A stretch of DNA of 64,000 bases from Marthasterias glacialis (lineage: Eukaryota > Echinodermata > Asteroidea > Forcipulatida > Asteriidae). Under the pieces are notes generated by a model, which did no database searches, was not told where the DNA came from, and was given only the letters and a program-made list of their open reading frames with translations. How positions within the stretch are numbered: position 1 is the stretch's first letter; each line of letters begins with the position of its first letter. The DNA lies in the NCBI GenBank assembly GCA_911728455.2, contig OU452234.1:14147338-14211337 (forward strand), in the 5' to 3' direction. Shown one piece after another: positions 1 to 14,779 of this stretch. The translations under genes were made by a program, and so were the position numbers.

Positions 1-290
1 TGATCGATAAATTTAATAAGTCCGGTTATAACTGGACGCGCTTTATAATGCAGTGAGTGTTACCATCTGCCTACGGCCGATGGCACTCTTGCTTGCACAC
101 AAGGCAAATAAGGGAAAAAAAATCGAGATGTGACCGAGATATCTACTCCATTTTGAGGCTCGCTCGACTATGAGACGAGATGTTTGCCGCGGCTTTGAGA
201 TTAGAACCATTTCTGGTTAAGAAGTTGGCTTTGATCGTTATACGTCCATCATGCTCGGCAGCACATTCTAGTATGAGATCGTTCCCACTA

Positions 291-690
291 AAGTCGGTCC
301 CCGAAGAAGAGCGTCCCAAACTACTCTACTGGAAGTTTCCCTTGAGGGTAGGGTTAACTTCTGACTGGGGAAATAACTGCCTCCGTTGTCACTACTTGAA
401 TTATTCTCTTCGTTTGGCTAAACTCTCCCCAAGTCGGTCCTAAAGAAGATCGTCTTCAACTACTCCACCGTGGAATTCGTCCTTGAGGGTGTAGTTAAAT
501 TATGATGTAGAAATGCTTCATTTTATCATTGAAGCTACTTCGGTGTTCTCCTCAAGTCGGTCGTAAAGATGAGTATCCCAAGCTACCCTACCGTACCGTA
601 AGTTTTCCTCAAGGAAGGGTAGGGTTACCTTTTATAGCTGGGAAGATGCTTCCATTTATCCTTTTGACTTTTCTTCTGTATTCGCCATCT
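291..690. repeat. Degenerate tandem repeat, three units of about 123-140 bases
   Basis: Three diverged units each begin with AAGTCGGTC, at 291, 431 and 554. Each then runs through a purine-rich 'aaga' block, a 'ctactc/ctaccc' block and a 'ccttgagggt' or 'cctcaaggaagggt' block, and units 2 and 3 end in 'atgcttc'. The spacing is 140 and then 123 bases. The units are clearly related but heavily diverged, so this is an old array or part of one. A lone AAGTCGGTC also occurs near 26395. No function is evident. Confidence 0.6.
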
Positions 691-849
691 TTTTTGTTGT
701 CTCATCTCGAGTGAATCTCAGTGCAGAGCTATGCTCTCAAGCTAACCTCAATGGAGAACTTCCGTAAGGTTTGGGGCTGAATTTGCCACCCACGGAATAG
801 TGTTCCCCTCTTGTCGTAGACTGTTGAGCGTCTGCGGCTTTTTTTCCCC

Positions 850-930
850 CATGCTCGAGGATCTAACTGTGAAGTAGCTTGCTCTAGAATGCCAGGTTCG
901 TGGGTTCGAATCCCACCCGGGTAAACAGTG
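850..930 (+). mobile_element. tRNA-derived SINE fragment
   Basis: A perfect RNA polymerase III B-box, GGTTCGAATCC, lies at 903-913 in a short stem context (gtggg..cccac), as in a tRNA T-arm. The upstream part does not fold into a full cloverleaf, so this is read as a SINE head or decayed tRNA pseudogene and not a working tRNA. Confidence 0.45.
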
Positions 931-2007
931 GATTTTATAGTGCTTATTGTGCATGTTTTGCTTTTCTTCTTTTTTAGGTTGTGCAATATTTCATAAATTA
1001 AATTTGTTCCTATACTAAAACTCCCGGCGTAGATTGTTTATCTTGTTAACGGGTTCAGCGCTCTCAATCTCGAGTGTCGAGAAAAAAGAAAAGGAAAAAA
1101 AAAAAAAACATCATCAAATATTCCAGCCCGGTCCCAAACGTAGCCCAGACCTAAACCAGGCTATGTTTAGGCATGGCTTTGGTTACAAATGCGTCCAGGG
1201 TACATTTTAGGTTCGAGGTTGGGGCTGCATTTCCTACCCGATCCGGCTATACATTTAGGAGGCCGCATATAGGGGCCGCGCGGCAGTCGTCTCAAATTCG
1301 AATGGATGGACTTTAAGAAAGCGATGATGTACAGTGTGCCTATAATCTTTAAGATGATCCGAATCTGTGTCCAATTCCTGTCTCGTATCGACTCAAATTA
1401 TTGTTGGAATCTACCGATGAAAACATGTTTTCAACAAGGGGAGTCAATCTGTGCTGATTTCCAATCTGGCCATGGGATAATTGGGAGCGATGGACAGACA
1501 TATGGAGACATAATGACACTGAATAAATCTGCTCTGGGAACGTTTCAACTCTAATCAGACATGGAAATGAAATGAATGAAATCTCTGAGAGACATCTGTA
1601 TCAACAGACCCATAAATATTCCATTAGGACGGTCACTGTCGTGAACATTCCACTCGGAACCTGTATTTTGTAGCTCATTATTACCGGGGGATGTGTGCAT
1701 GATAAGTGATGACGTAGCAATCAGGGTCCAAATTAAGGTCAAGTTCTAACCCACGTGACATCACGTACATTCAGATCACTCGTCTGTCACTAAGTTTAAT
1801 TTTGAAGAGATATTGAATTCAGACCCTCAGCAAGAAACAATAATTGATCAATTAATCAATATTTGTATTTATTGACTTATTTGACTATCTTTCGGACATA
1901 TGTATTAAACGAATACCACATCTGATTTTGGAGGTACAACCAGTCCTCGAATTCAATGAATTGAACACATGGTTGGGTATCGATCATATCAACTTAGTGA
2001 CTGAATA

Positions 2008-2020
2008 ATTGATTGATTGG

Positions 2021-2063
<43 letters not shown>
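2008..2063. repeat. (ATTG)n microsatellite
   Basis: About fourteen units of the tetranucleotide ATTG/TGAT, with one interruption near the left end. A second run of the same motif lies about 130 bases downstream. Confidence 0.9.
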
Positions 2064-2064
<1 letters not shown>

Positions 2065-2189
2065 CTTTTTTTTGACTTTTCAAAACTAATACTTTACTCA
2101 ATCACAAAATATATAGAATTTACAAAAAAAAAACAGAAAAACCTAAAAAGGGTACATTAGTAGAACAAAAGCATCTTTAACAAAGAGCA

Positions 2190-2190
<1 letters not shown>

Positions 2191-2221
<31 letters not shown>

Positions 2222-2222
2222 A
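2191..2222. repeat. (ATTG)n microsatellite, second run
   Basis: Eight near-perfect ATTG units. It has the same motif and phase type as the run at 2008-2063, which suggests one locus interrupted by unrelated sequence, or two seeds from a duplicated segment. Confidence 0.85.
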
Positions 2223-5200
2223 ATTGACCAAGTACATCAAATTTTATCAAGTTAGATTGACAAGTTTTGTAGTGAAAACAACCGAATATCGGTAAGTGCT
2301 TTTGTTCACGTTCGTATGTTCTACGTCGATATAAGAACCGGGCATTTTGAGACATTTTCCACGAACACTGCAGTATTCTGGTAAAGGTGTATTTTGTCAG
2401 AGTTAAACATCGTTCATTGGTATTTACTTTATCATACATTGTGAACCTCCTTTTAATTAAAATGACTGACAGAGCAAATCACACCCTGTGAGTTTCGACG
2501 GGTCGGTGAAAAGTGTCAATGCATCTTGTAAACACATTCCCAGGGATGTTACCTGCATGTAAATAGTCAAGTAAACTTGCTGAGATGAAACGAGTCCTTT
2601 CGCCAAACCCATTTTCAGTTGAATTTTCACTGTCTCATATTTATGATAGACCAATATCAGACAGTGATAATGAAATACTCTGTTTTCTTTAAGAAGCAGT
2701 ACTTTCTACCTGTGGAGGTTGTTGCCCTAACCTGAATTGGGGGGGGGGGGAGGTCTAATTTCGATAGAAAAAGAAGACCCTCTCGTCTTCATACCGTTAT
2801 CTTGAACTGAAGTTTGTTGAAATATCCATAGTCAATTCAAAACTGCGCATCTCGAGAAGTAAAGTGTGTTGTCCATCGTTGCCAAGGGTCTGGATACGTC
2901 ACTGTATAAAGTTGTTTGACGTCATGGTCAGTCAAGCTCTCTTCGTTAAAGATTCGCTCACCATTTTTTTTATTTGGCGAAATCAAACACAAGGGCAAGG
3001 CAGACTTACAAAACGGCAAATAAATCTTTTTTTTTTGGGGGGGGGGGGTAAACAGGTTGAAATAAATATCACAGACAGTTCAAAAGCTGTTTGTGTAATG
3101 CACAAAGAAACTCTGATATAAGAAATAGTACACCACTCAAAGTCTCTGAGCTCCATGCCCCGATTTACTAATTTTTAAGCTGAACCACGTCTCAAGAAAA
3201 CGACACACCCTTCAACTCAATTACTTTGGTCATAGGCCCATGCACCTTCAGCTTTCGTCTTCGATGTTCCTAAAGCTTTTTCCCAGAAAACCGAACGTGC
3301 TTCCGTGTTCGCACACTTCAGTTGATGGAGCATTTTATTTTTATCTCTGTTGGCCAAAACAGATTTGAAATCATATTATATATATGTGGCGTTTCTGTAT
3401 CAGATTGCAGCGGACCCAGCAGCCATATCGTCGCTTTGGTGAATAGATGACAACAGCACTTGACTTGGAGTTGAACAAAATCTCCATAAGCCTCTCCCCT
3501 TCGGCGAGTTGAAGACTGACCTTTGCCAAAGACAAATAAGACATTCGTGCCGTGTATAAAGTGGGGGACTTTACAGGGTTTTTAACAACTTCAAGATGTA
3601 GGTGAAAATATTCGGAATGATTTACGCGAAGGGGCAGAAATGAAGACAGGTTTTACGGCAGGAATTTCCCACTGTTTCAAACAGGCGCCAAGAGATAATC
3701 CAGAGGGCCACCAAGTGATTTGCAGGACCTTGCTGGACCCCCCCCTCCCGTAAGTCACTCATGTGTTATTTACCCCCCCCCCCCCCCCGCAAGAAATGTT
3801 TCAAAACATTCTTTGAAAAGTTTCTTGGGGATTTTGGATTTGGGGAAATTCCAAGCCTGTCTTTGATTTGGGAGTCTGTCAGCAATGTAAAGATAATAAT
3901 GTTATTATAATTACAGCAGTCGCCTGTAGTGTACGTTATGAAAAGCGGGTAAAGGGAAATATTATATGGACAACGTGTTTCCACACATAATCATGTAATA
4001 CAATCACTCGCATGTTAAAATGATATCAGATATGACCGTGGAAGCCATGGAAGTATTCCAGCTGACATTTCAGAGAAAGATTAGTGAACATGTTGTCATC
4101 GAAGACGACAGCGACTTGCTGAATTTGTAATTTGTCTGTAACCGCGAAATGGACCTTGAGGTCTATTTCGCTGCTGATGAGTAAACACATCAATTAAATG
4201 GGTTGTTCTTGTTGTCAGTATACCTGTTTACGGACGTCAAATATTAAAGGAGAATGCATTTGAGTTTTGCCTTGCTTCTGCGTAGCCTTACATCCGTGCA
4301 TGGGCTGTTCAAGTTGGGTTTCAAGGCATCTTTAATACAAGCTTTGATTGCTTCGTCAGTTCGGCTCCCATCTCCACGAGAAGAAAAAGGTCAGGCCTGT
4401 CCAGTGAGAGAGAGAGAGAGAGATAGTGGACGTAAACACAGCAGTGCGGCCGCGTCGCTCCTGATTCTAATAAGTTTCATCCATGGTCTTGTAATCAAGT
4501 GACTGTAGGTAAATATGTATGATGATGCTTGTTCGCCCGTGGGCTCTGGGGATGTCAGTGAACCCGGGGTTACCTCAGCGTCTTCCATTTATTGTACCTC
4601 AGTGCAGGTAATTAGTGATTAGTTTGTTCAACATTGTTGCGTCACATTATTATCACCTTCATCTGCTCTCAGCGATCAACGCGTGGTGAGTAGTTCGGGG
4701 GGGGGGGGGGAACATGCCCCCACGTGGTCCGCTGGGCTCTTTTTTGAATTTCGTATGAGGGCGCTCTGTCGTGACGGTTTCGCTGCTTTCAGTGCGTGGG
4801 AACCATTTCGTTGATTAATTGAGATGTGATTCGGAGCTGTTATCGGAGTAAAGTTATTGACCTGTTTGAGGATTGATGAGCAACTTGGAGCTGTCTGTGC
4901 ACAGAATAATAACATGACCGTTAGAGACCTATATCTTGCCGTGACCGTCCATAAACCCTGTGTACATGCTAACAACGCTGATGGGCCTATATTCAGAAGG
5001 CACCAGCCTATGTTCGCCTTCAGCCACAGTTTGGAGGCTGATAAAAACCATCCGAGATGTCCACACTCTTATCAAGATACGTTCCTAAACAAGCTCATGC
5101 TTTCGCACACGGTTTAAACTACCATTTTGTTTCTGCACGAGTGCAGTCTGTTGAAAATGGAGTCCTGCATCCTATCTCGATGTAAACGGGACAGTATCCT

Positions 5201-8200
5201 CATTTTACGAACAGCTCTGGTTCATTGTAATTAGACTGTGACATTTTATCAAGATTGTGTGTGGGCGTTACCTCTTGAATAAAAAAAAAACTAGGCGAAA
5301 TGGTTCGTTATGTGCCTTGTTCGTCTCACGAGGATCCAATTTAGATGAATATGAAACCGGCTTCGGTAAATATAAGCTCAATTTGACTCACCAATGTTGG
5401 AAAGCTCCATTAACGAAATTGAATTGTCGATAGATGACATTCATATTTGACCACTGGGTAAAGAGTTTTTCCTCATGAAAAGCAGAAAGGATAACCAAAT
5501 ATTTCGAAATATTTTTTTAAGCTATGGTTGATCTCTTCATTTTCTTTGAAGGATTCCCACGCAGCTGTAAAGAGAGAAAAAAAAAACATCAATTTTATTT
5601 TACAACTGTGACACTGAGGGGCTTTCAACTACATAGTTATCATTGTATACACTTCGAGAAATGCTCAGCTGTTTCGAAACATTTTTTGGAGTCAGACAAA
5701 ATATTTGTTTTTCTTCTCTTACATAAAACCCGTCATAAAATACATCATTAAGTGCAAAATGCAATATAGGAACTGGCGGCTGTTTGCGGACACATCGTCC
5801 CCCCATTTCGGTGCCAGCCGAGACGCTGTGATTTATTGCACAACATATCAGATACAATCCCCCGCAGTGGAATATGAACATTAGAGAATATTGATGACAT
5901 GAAACATCTGTTGATGTGCGAGTAGACGCAGAACCAGCGTGATGTAGGAGGGTGTTGCATTCTTGCCGTGTCTGAGGATTGAGCTTTGGCCCCGCCGTTC
6001 TCACCAATCAATCACCGGGTGATGGGATAGGGGTTCCCTGGATCAAGGAAGACGCAGTAAGTCCTCCAGATTTTGTTTATTGAATCCCTGGACTAAATAC
6101 TTTGAACTAGTTGCTAAACTCTGATGTTGACTAAAGTCTCAGGTGGTGAGTTAGCGGCTTACTAGATGTTCCCTACACTGCTGCTGCCATTATGTTCACA
6201 ATCATGTACGAAATCGACGTGACCGGAACCAGGCTTGCTATGGGTACGTTGGTGCTGCTTTCGAATAAGCATTCATTCTCGGTTACCGCGGTATCGAATC
6301 TGACATAATGCCTGGAGGGTGGGTTAGTTAGGGTTTAATTATTTAGACCCTTGATCGCTTGAGCCACGGAGCTTTCGTGCAAAGGTGTTATAATTAGTTA
6401 CCGAAAATACACCCGACTTCTGGTTGGGTGGATATGAGTTGTCATTCCGGTAGATCCAAGATTTAATTGCTGAAAACACACGAGATTTTTAAAGGAAGGG
6501 GGGGGGGGAATCCATAAGTTGCGTGTTGATTTGTAATGTAGTGAAGAAGAAAAACAAGCTTAAACAGCCTGTGATTTTGACGGTCGCCCGCCCCTGGGAA
6601 GGTGAACATTGTAGATTTCCTTGTTCGTTCCCAATTAAGGATCCCTTGATATTCGACACTGCATTTTTTATTTTTTGTCCCCTCCCTTAATGATAATTGC
6701 TTGATTCAGCAAACCATTGATATTTGTTCTCCGTGTGCTAGTGCTGTCAGAACACACATTGGAAAGCGACGGGTAAGAGGAACTGGTAAATACCACATGA
6801 ATACGACACTCTCCGTGAAGTACAAACAAGACCACTTATCGTTGATGATGAATTTGAGCGGGGGAAAAAACGTTAGTTTACAACAGACACATGTGGTGAT
6901 GGACTTCAATTTAACCGGGAAAAACTCGGGTATATACGAATCCGAAAGGATTACAAATTGCCCTAAATTTTCATTAACTTCCATGTCTCGACCCAGCCTT
7001 CACTGGATATATTGAGACAGGTGTGTGAACGCACACTGCACTTTGAAGACTCATTGGGCAGATCTCTTTAAGTTTTCAGAGCGATGCGATTGCACGCTTC
7101 AGAAATTAGTTTGATCTCTTCAAATTTCGCCTGATTGAACGGCAGCGCGGGAAAAGGCTGTCGCGCCTCACCGTTTTATTTTCCTTTTTTTTTTTACTTC
7201 ATAAAACACCATCCTGGGTACCCGATAAATTGGCCAACTCAACACGTATAAAAACAGCTGTGCTTTGTCATTAAAATGAAATATGTCCGACTTGTATCTT
7301 TTGATGGCTGGAGTAATTCGCTGTGAATGTACCACAAATTGAAATCAGAATCCTGGGAATTTGAAACAGGCTAATGATAGCGAGATCGATAATTTAATAA
7401 GATAAATCTCGCGGGCTTTCATGTACTTTCTCGGTGGTGTACGTGAAATGTTATTAAGGTTGGGCGAGGTTAACATCTGTAACACTCCCAGTAAAACCGA
7501 AGTGCAATTTACGGGAGCGTACACGGACTCGGCAGGGGACACTAATTTTAATTAACTTCCCCCGTGGAAAATGAAACCAATTCTGCATGATTCATGAAAA
7601 GACAGAAAGAAAAAAATCGATGTATTTCACTGGAAAATGGAAAATAATAAAATTGTTGACATCATTCTTGACCTCTTTACAGTGAAGATAAATGATGATT
7701 AACACCTGGTTAAAGCCGGCCTCGTCATTGGTAAACATTAAGAGCTCATGAACGAGCCTGAGGTCAATGCATGCTGGGGAAGGTCATGAGAGTTGGCGTG
7801 ATAACAGCGGGTATCAAACAGTAGAGTAGGGGAATATTTCAAAACATGTCGACATGTAGACCACGGCTAGATGAACAAAGAACGGCATTTATGTGGTTCA
7901 ATCCCATTTTTAACAGTTAATCAGTCGCTTGTAGATAGAATGACAGCTTCATTTCTTCTTATCAAGTGATTTCTTCTAGACATTTTTTTCTTTCAAAAAG
8001 GGAAATTCCAAAGTTTTTTGTTTTGTTTTGTTTTGTTTTTTTAATTGTTTGTCTGACGCTCGGCAGCTGTCCAAAGCCATCTTTTCTCGGCTGACAACTT
8101 GTTTGTTGTAGTGTAAATTTTAAATATATTGTATAGAAGACTACCAGTATCATAGACTGCGCAAACGACACTGCGACTATGACGTCGTGAAAAGGCGCAG

Positions 8201-11200
8201 CTTTGCGAAGACCAGATACTATCTACAGGCCCTATGAGTAACGCGCATGGGCGAGGATGTTGGGATGTTGAGGAGCTGGAAAATTGGTAACGGTGCTGGG
8301 TACATCATGAGTTAAGTGGAGTTTGTTTACCGGAGCGTGTAAACACTTGTTAAAGACAAATCACCTCGACAAAGCCTCTCCCATTAATCATTGAAAGGCC
8401 GGGTTGAACGGGTCAGACCGCGGGTTGAAATGGAGCTGGTTCAAAACAGACCGTTCTCGCCATCTGCAGTAACTGATAGCTCAGAGTGAAGAAATTGGCA
8501 GAGAACGTTTACGCTGGCAGTGTGCAGGAGCTGCCCCGGAATGAGCACCATGATTATGGAATGAGATCTATTGTTACTGTCAGTATGGAGTGATGGTTGC
8601 GTAAAGTATCATTTCATCCAAGAATTAATTTGGCTAGAGGATCTGCAAAGATTTAGCTGTGCAAATCTGGAGGTGGGAGAAAAAAAAAGTCGTGAAAACG
8701 ATATGTGACGGCTTGGCTGGAAAAGTGGATGAATTGATGCACTGTGGAAATTCTAGCCGTTAAAGTCGGGCTTTGTGGGGAAATGTTTCCCGTGTTGCTG
8801 TCGTTTGCATTTTATGGCCATCGGTAACTGTGTCGGGTACCTAGCTAATTTGTTCGCGCCCGCATGTGTGCATAAACAGTGGTACCAGACTGCTTGAACG
8901 CGTGCGGTTGTGCAGCCCGTGTCCATTTATGTAAAATGTCCACACAACTTGTGTCAACCGCTGTCTAAATGCTCATTAGTTTGTAAATTTTTTGAATGGG
9001 CCGCATTTGTTGCCCTGGTTAAAATTTATCATTTACCAAAACACAAAAAGATGGAACTCTGGCGAGGGCTCAAAATCGGTTTGAATTGGCTGGCAATAAA
9101 CTGTTGAAACAATTTCGGCAGTGCTTCCGATATTTGCCGTTACTTTATTTTAGTTTTTCAAGAGACACATTTGTACAAAGGAGTTTCTTTCATAAACAAA
9201 TCTGTCACATCAACCTTTGAAATGTCGCTCTCTCTCTCTCTCAAGTCTAAATTTCATTACCAATTTCGCGTAAATAACCTTTGACCTGAACGCGTGGATC
9301 AAATCAATATTCATATTTTCATTTTGTTGGCGGGGTGTACGGTAGAGTTAATGACATATTTTCACCCGACGATGTGACGGTACACACTCAATTAAGGCAG
9401 GTGGAACGGGGAAAGAGGCAGTAATCAATGCAAGGCAAATCAATGTTCCTGGTACTTTTTTTTCACTTTCGCATTCAGATTGTCCGTATTTTTGCATCAC
9501 TTTCAGACCGAAGGACTTCAAAGTGGTTTATTTTTATACGATATAATGTGTTAAAGCGATAGTCTAGACGAGTGTGGCTAGTTAACGTCTTGCGTCTCGC
9601 TTCCCTTATGAGCGCCGCGGGCGTCTTTTTGGCTTCACAATGTTTCTCTGCAAATCCGTCAAATGCAGTTTTTAACAGTTTTAAGCAACCTAAAAAAATG
9701 ACGATTCCGAAAAAATTGGAAAAGTCATCAACTATGGACGGTGATCTAAAAGCAAACTCAGAAATATGTTTTTGAGAAACATATCCTTGTTATATACGTT
9801 TTCACCCTTGAGAAAGTGATGATTTAAAATGATTCAATTTACCTTTGAGTAATTTTACATAATTACTGCTTTCCTATTTTATAAAACATCGAAATGGATG
9901 TTAAGATTGGTCAGCTTCCCAAATCTTTGTCACCCTTTAACTCTGACATATAATTCAGTAACTGAATCATTAAGATCTTGCCTTTGGCAGCTTTGTTCGT
10001 GATACACATAGGCAAGTATCTAACGATTTTGAAACTATATTACGGAGAGTGATTTAGTTATTTATATATTTTTTGTGTTTTTTTTATGGATGTTGAGTTT
10101 CGATCTAACAATCTGGAGATGGCAAGAAACACAAACTCGACTTAATTATTTGGAAACAATGTTGTTAATGAACACTCCAGGTTTCTCAACAGAGCTGTTG
10201 ACTGACTAAAGAAAAAGACATGAGTTCCCCCCCCCAAAAAAAAAAGGGTTTACATCACAAGAGGACGTATGCTATGATTTAAACATAGCTTTCTACGGAG
10301 TTCCTATCCAATCCTTAAAACAACAACACAGTGGCACACTGAATTTTAACCATTCCGTTTAAGAGGAAAAACCTCTCGACATCAGCTGTCTGACGGGGGG
10401 CCCTGTTTTCCATCCCGTGGTCGGGCAGTGCGGGGGTTTTATTGCAGAGCATTCACTCAGAAAGACAAGTCTATAAAAAGAACAAGACCTGCATGCATTC
10501 AGGAGTTTTAACCGATAAAGTGTTGTCCAAACGAATCTAATCACTGGTGTGCCAGCCAGAAGATCACCCATTTACAGGATTTCGCGTGCAAGTCGACATT
10601 ACCTGAGTGTTTTGCGCACAAAATCAATGCAGACGCACGAAATAAATACCTACGTACATCGCGGTCTCTCTTGTTAGTTTTGCCCTTTACTTGTGAGTAA
10701 TTATTCAGTCCGATAACGGAACAGCTACAGGGTGAACTTTCCTCAATATCAGATCCTTGTACTTCGCTCATTGGCCGGAGTTCACAGTATCTAAATGTAG
10801 CGCACATCTGCACACAACGCACTCTAGTCGAGTCTTTTTGGCGCGAAATCTTTCCCGCGTTTTTGTAATTGATGCCAGTGTATGAGGGGTGGGGAGTAGT
10901 CGGCATGTCTGATGATTTGTTGGTAATCGATACATTAATAAGAGGTTTGCCCCAAACTCTGCAAAAAAAAGAAGTAAATTAGAAACGAGAATAAGTGTAA
11001 ACTTCAGTGTGCCAAGCTGTCAGTCTCGTAGGCAAGGGATATATTATAGTCCTACACGGTGACAATTGCATGTCTGGATATCTGCTGAAGTATTGTTTAC
11101 AGCCAAATGAATCTTAACGCTTTGGTGTTGTCTTCATCTAGGAGTCTCTTTGTTTGACATTTTTGACATGTTTTCCCGTGGTTGGTTGAGATTGGATTTC

Positions 11201-11654
11201 ACACATGGAGTCAGTTTGATTTATATCACTCAGTGTAAGGCCATCAGTTTATCCATTGATTCCGCCTCTTCAATTCTTAAGAAAACTAGAAAAGGCTAGA
11301 GTTAAATAAATCAAAGATTGTCTCTTTTCTCATGTTAAAGCAAGATGGGTAAAAAACTATTACATAAATGCTTTATTTGTGAAAATATAAGTAATAACAA
11401 CGGTGGGGATACTCAGTCAGTCGAGTATTTATCCAAGTTGTTTTGCACTGTACTTTTTACGTATTTTTTACGTCAGTTTCCAACACACGTCCTGAGGTCA
11501 TTGTGTGTAAACAACCAATCGAAATTGTAAACAAATACAGTAGCAGGATTGAGCCACCCAAAGTAGAGTTACAAGTAAGGGTAATAATGTGTCATGACAG
11601 ATGATGATTTTGATTCTCGTGTAACTTACAAACAGAAGCATCTTACCACAAACC

Positions 11655-11760
11655 CCTGTAAACCACTTGCGTCTCGGTGGGATTCGAACCCTCATCTTCC
11701 TGATGCGCTTTCTCGCAGTTGTCTTATCCAATCAACTACTGCTCTGTCTGTACGACAGTT
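11655..11760 (-). mobile_element. tRNA-derived SINE or tRNA pseudogene fragment
   Basis: Read on the minus strand, a B-box (complement of GGATTCGAACC, 11680-11690) lies in a short T-arm-like stem (gtggg/cccac). Upstream of it is sequence that could be a decayed anticodon and D-arm ('agtagttgattggataagaca' region). The cloverleaf is incomplete, so a working tRNA is unlikely. Confidence 0.4.
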
Positions 11761-13477
11761 GTTATCGACTCTTCTTTCAAACAACAATTTGCCTTATGTT
11801 TGGTTCATCAGAACGCCTCAACCCATTAATCACGTTCTTACGCGAAACAGCCGTCGGGACAGACTTCAAACAGCCGCCTGATCCTTAAGCACAGCAGACG
11901 AGGTCAAGAGTCCAATCCTTCATCGAAGGAGCAGTGGGAGCCTGTTTGGAGGAGTTTTCTTGTCTCACACTTCCGTTTGTCCACACTGTCACTCAGGTGT
12001 GCTCAGCTACCACAGCCCATTCCATCTCTCCCATACTGTCATTAACCCATTATTCCCGTCACATAATAGACCACAGCGGTTTTCTGCCCTGACCATTCTT
12101 ACCTTTGAAATTAAATGGCCGAAAAAAAGGCGCGCTAGGCGCCTGGATATTACTCTCGAGTACCGCGCAGCTCATCGTAGTTGTAATTGTCTCGACACGT
12201 TACGTCTTCAGACACATTCGACTCAGATACATTTGGTGCATTCTAATTACCATTATCTGTAACTACTATATTTCTAGGGTCGTATTTGAAGAAAATAGGG
12301 CAGCTGCTCTAGATTGTCTTCAAGTGTGAACATTGATATCAAACATTATGGATCTTTTATGGGTGTGCAATCACCACACAGAAAGCAATTACTCGGTTGG
12401 TGCGGCCATTTTGATTTTGATGTATACGCAAATTAAGATGCGGAGAAGTATTGACTGAACTTTTTGGTTGAAGAAAACCACTCATACTTTGAATTCACTG
12501 AGAACGTTACGAATCCAGCCATAATAACATATCCATACCGAGGCTGGAAGGGGACTGGTGGCTTAATGTAAATAAGGAGCAAAGCTGCGCAACTTTGCTA
12601 GCGTCGGGAATCAGACATTGGTATCTGGGTTGTGATTTCAACCTGCGTTATTAAAATCGAGCACCCTGACTTCTTCATACCATTTGTGTCCTTGAAGATG
12701 CCCACCTGGAACCAGACTTTTATATTTTTCTTCCATAGTATGCCGCTGGTAACCACCTCAGATTTCATTTTTTGACCCGCAGCCATATCTTAAATCAGAC
12801 ATCCAACCTGGTCTCTGCTGGATCATATCGTGATATTTTATTCCAAATAAAACACCACCAGTGTCTGCGATGCTGGGAGGGAACTCCGAAATTAACCAAT
12901 CGCAACAGCTTCAGAGCACGAACTGTGTCGTATTACGTATTTGTCTTAGGGTCTGGTGCTTTTCGATATGTCCACGCGCCGTGGCTGCCATCTCGTATGG
13001 CGCGTAAAACAACAACGTGACAGATCGTTTTCAGGGAAGCGATGTTTGCATTGAGCCCGGTGCTCATCGCAAAATGAAATTTAAGGCAATTTAGTTCCAT
13101 TTTTGCAAAACTGAAGTGTGGTGGAATGTGGGTCATGTTGTGTGTATTACAAGCGTCTATGTACACCCGCGCGCTCTCAGGGGGGATGCTTCGTGGATTG
13201 AGTTACGCATTGAACACACAGTACATAATAATATGAGCGCTGATGATACATACACGGTTCGAGGTTGTGATTTGGGTGTGTGTGTATAATAATGCAACAG
13301 TTTAAACTGTAAAACTCTTTGTGTCACCGACAGACAGCTTTGGCCAAAAAACGGCTATAGCTTACGAGAAAAAGGATCCCTCGTTGGTGTCACTGAAGAT
13401 GTAGAAATTGAAGCTTTGCGGCCACTATTTTCCGTTGTTTTTGTTTTTGTTTGTTTGTTGAGTTGTTGTTGTTGTTG

Positions 13478-13499
13478 TTTTTTTTTTTTTTTTTTTTTT
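13478..13499. repeat. Poly(T) tract next to TTG repeats
   Basis: Twenty-two consecutive T follow an imperfect (TTG)n and (TTTG)n stretch. On the minus strand it could be the A-tail of a retroposed element, but no recognisable body is attached. Confidence 0.8.
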
Positions 13500-14249
13500 C
13501 AGACACTGTTTAGTGTCATAACCTACATGTGAAAATCATTATGATAATATCAAAGTATAATTTATAAACATTTTGATGAAACCTCACCTTAAGGTTTGGG
13601 GGAAAAATCATTCCTGACAAGGCCACTCCGGAGACATGAAGTGTAAGAAAGACATTTTTACCGATACTGTCTATGAGCGCATTGCGTCAGTGAACCCACG
13701 AACGTTATTCAGCCGTTTACAAGAACAGGAAATCCGGGGAGGAGGGCGTCATGTTGGTATCACTCGGAGATGTCTTGCTAATTTGGATTATAAACGTCGA
13801 GGTTGTTTTCTAAAGGAATACCAGGATCTTTGCGTGGGCCGATCTAATCAACAAGCTCTCTAAACGTATTGTGGCGGGAGTACTATATTTTATCTAACGG
13901 TGAATCATCTGAAGTAATCAGTGTACATCAACGCATCAACGCTTCCCATCAAGGATTTCCTTTGTCTTCACCTCTGCCTAGCATGGAGAAGAGGGAAAAA
14001 CAGCAAAATACAAATCAAAAAACCTGTCTGGAGTGTGTGTTGTGACAATACGTAAGCAGCTATGCTTGTTTCTTTTCTTTTTTTACACAGCGGTGACTCA
14101 GTGCGAACTTTAAGGTACGAATAATCCGCTTTTTAATTCCCTTTTGACGCTGAAAATACACCACATTCTTGGAGATGTAAACCTCTTAACAGTGCGTTGG
14201 TATTATTAGCGGTCTCATGGACAGAGGGGCTGGAATAAATCTTAAAAGA

Positions 14250-14359
<110 letters not shown>

Positions 14360-14779
14360 AATCGGGCGAGGGGGTTGGTGCTTGCAGTAAATAAGCTTTA
14401 TCCAAAGTGCAGATACAAGAAAATTGCTCCTGGGCTGCCACCGCGTTGAAAATACGGTGTATTGTGCTCTGGAGAAACGAACAAGTTTGTGCACAGGTGA
14501 ATTGAAAGCGAGTTGTAAAATTGCCTGTTTTTATGAGGGCTCACAAGTTTGTACAAATAACCATATTTGACTTTTGATAACTATTTTATTTATACTACTT
14601 CTTTTCAAAAATTTGTGGGTTTGAGACTGTGGTATATGTAATTACAAATGCTTATCGGCAGTCTTTCTATGTTGAGTATGTCAGATTACAGGCTACTTTA
14701 GAAGTTCCATGATGGTGAATGGCTTCTGACTGGCACCCCTCCAACAAAGATATTTACAAAATATGGAGACCGCCAACAG

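Noticed and set aside
4254-4502. Frame beginning with a signal-peptide-like Met-His-Leu-Ser-Phe-Ala-Leu-Leu-Leu
   Set aside because: No consensus splice donor in phase 1 that would connect it to the MAM exons, and it lies 23 kb away.
5600-6007. 135-codon minus-strand open frame
   Set aside because: No recognisable domain, low-complexity edges and overlapping alternative frames of similar length; likely chance.
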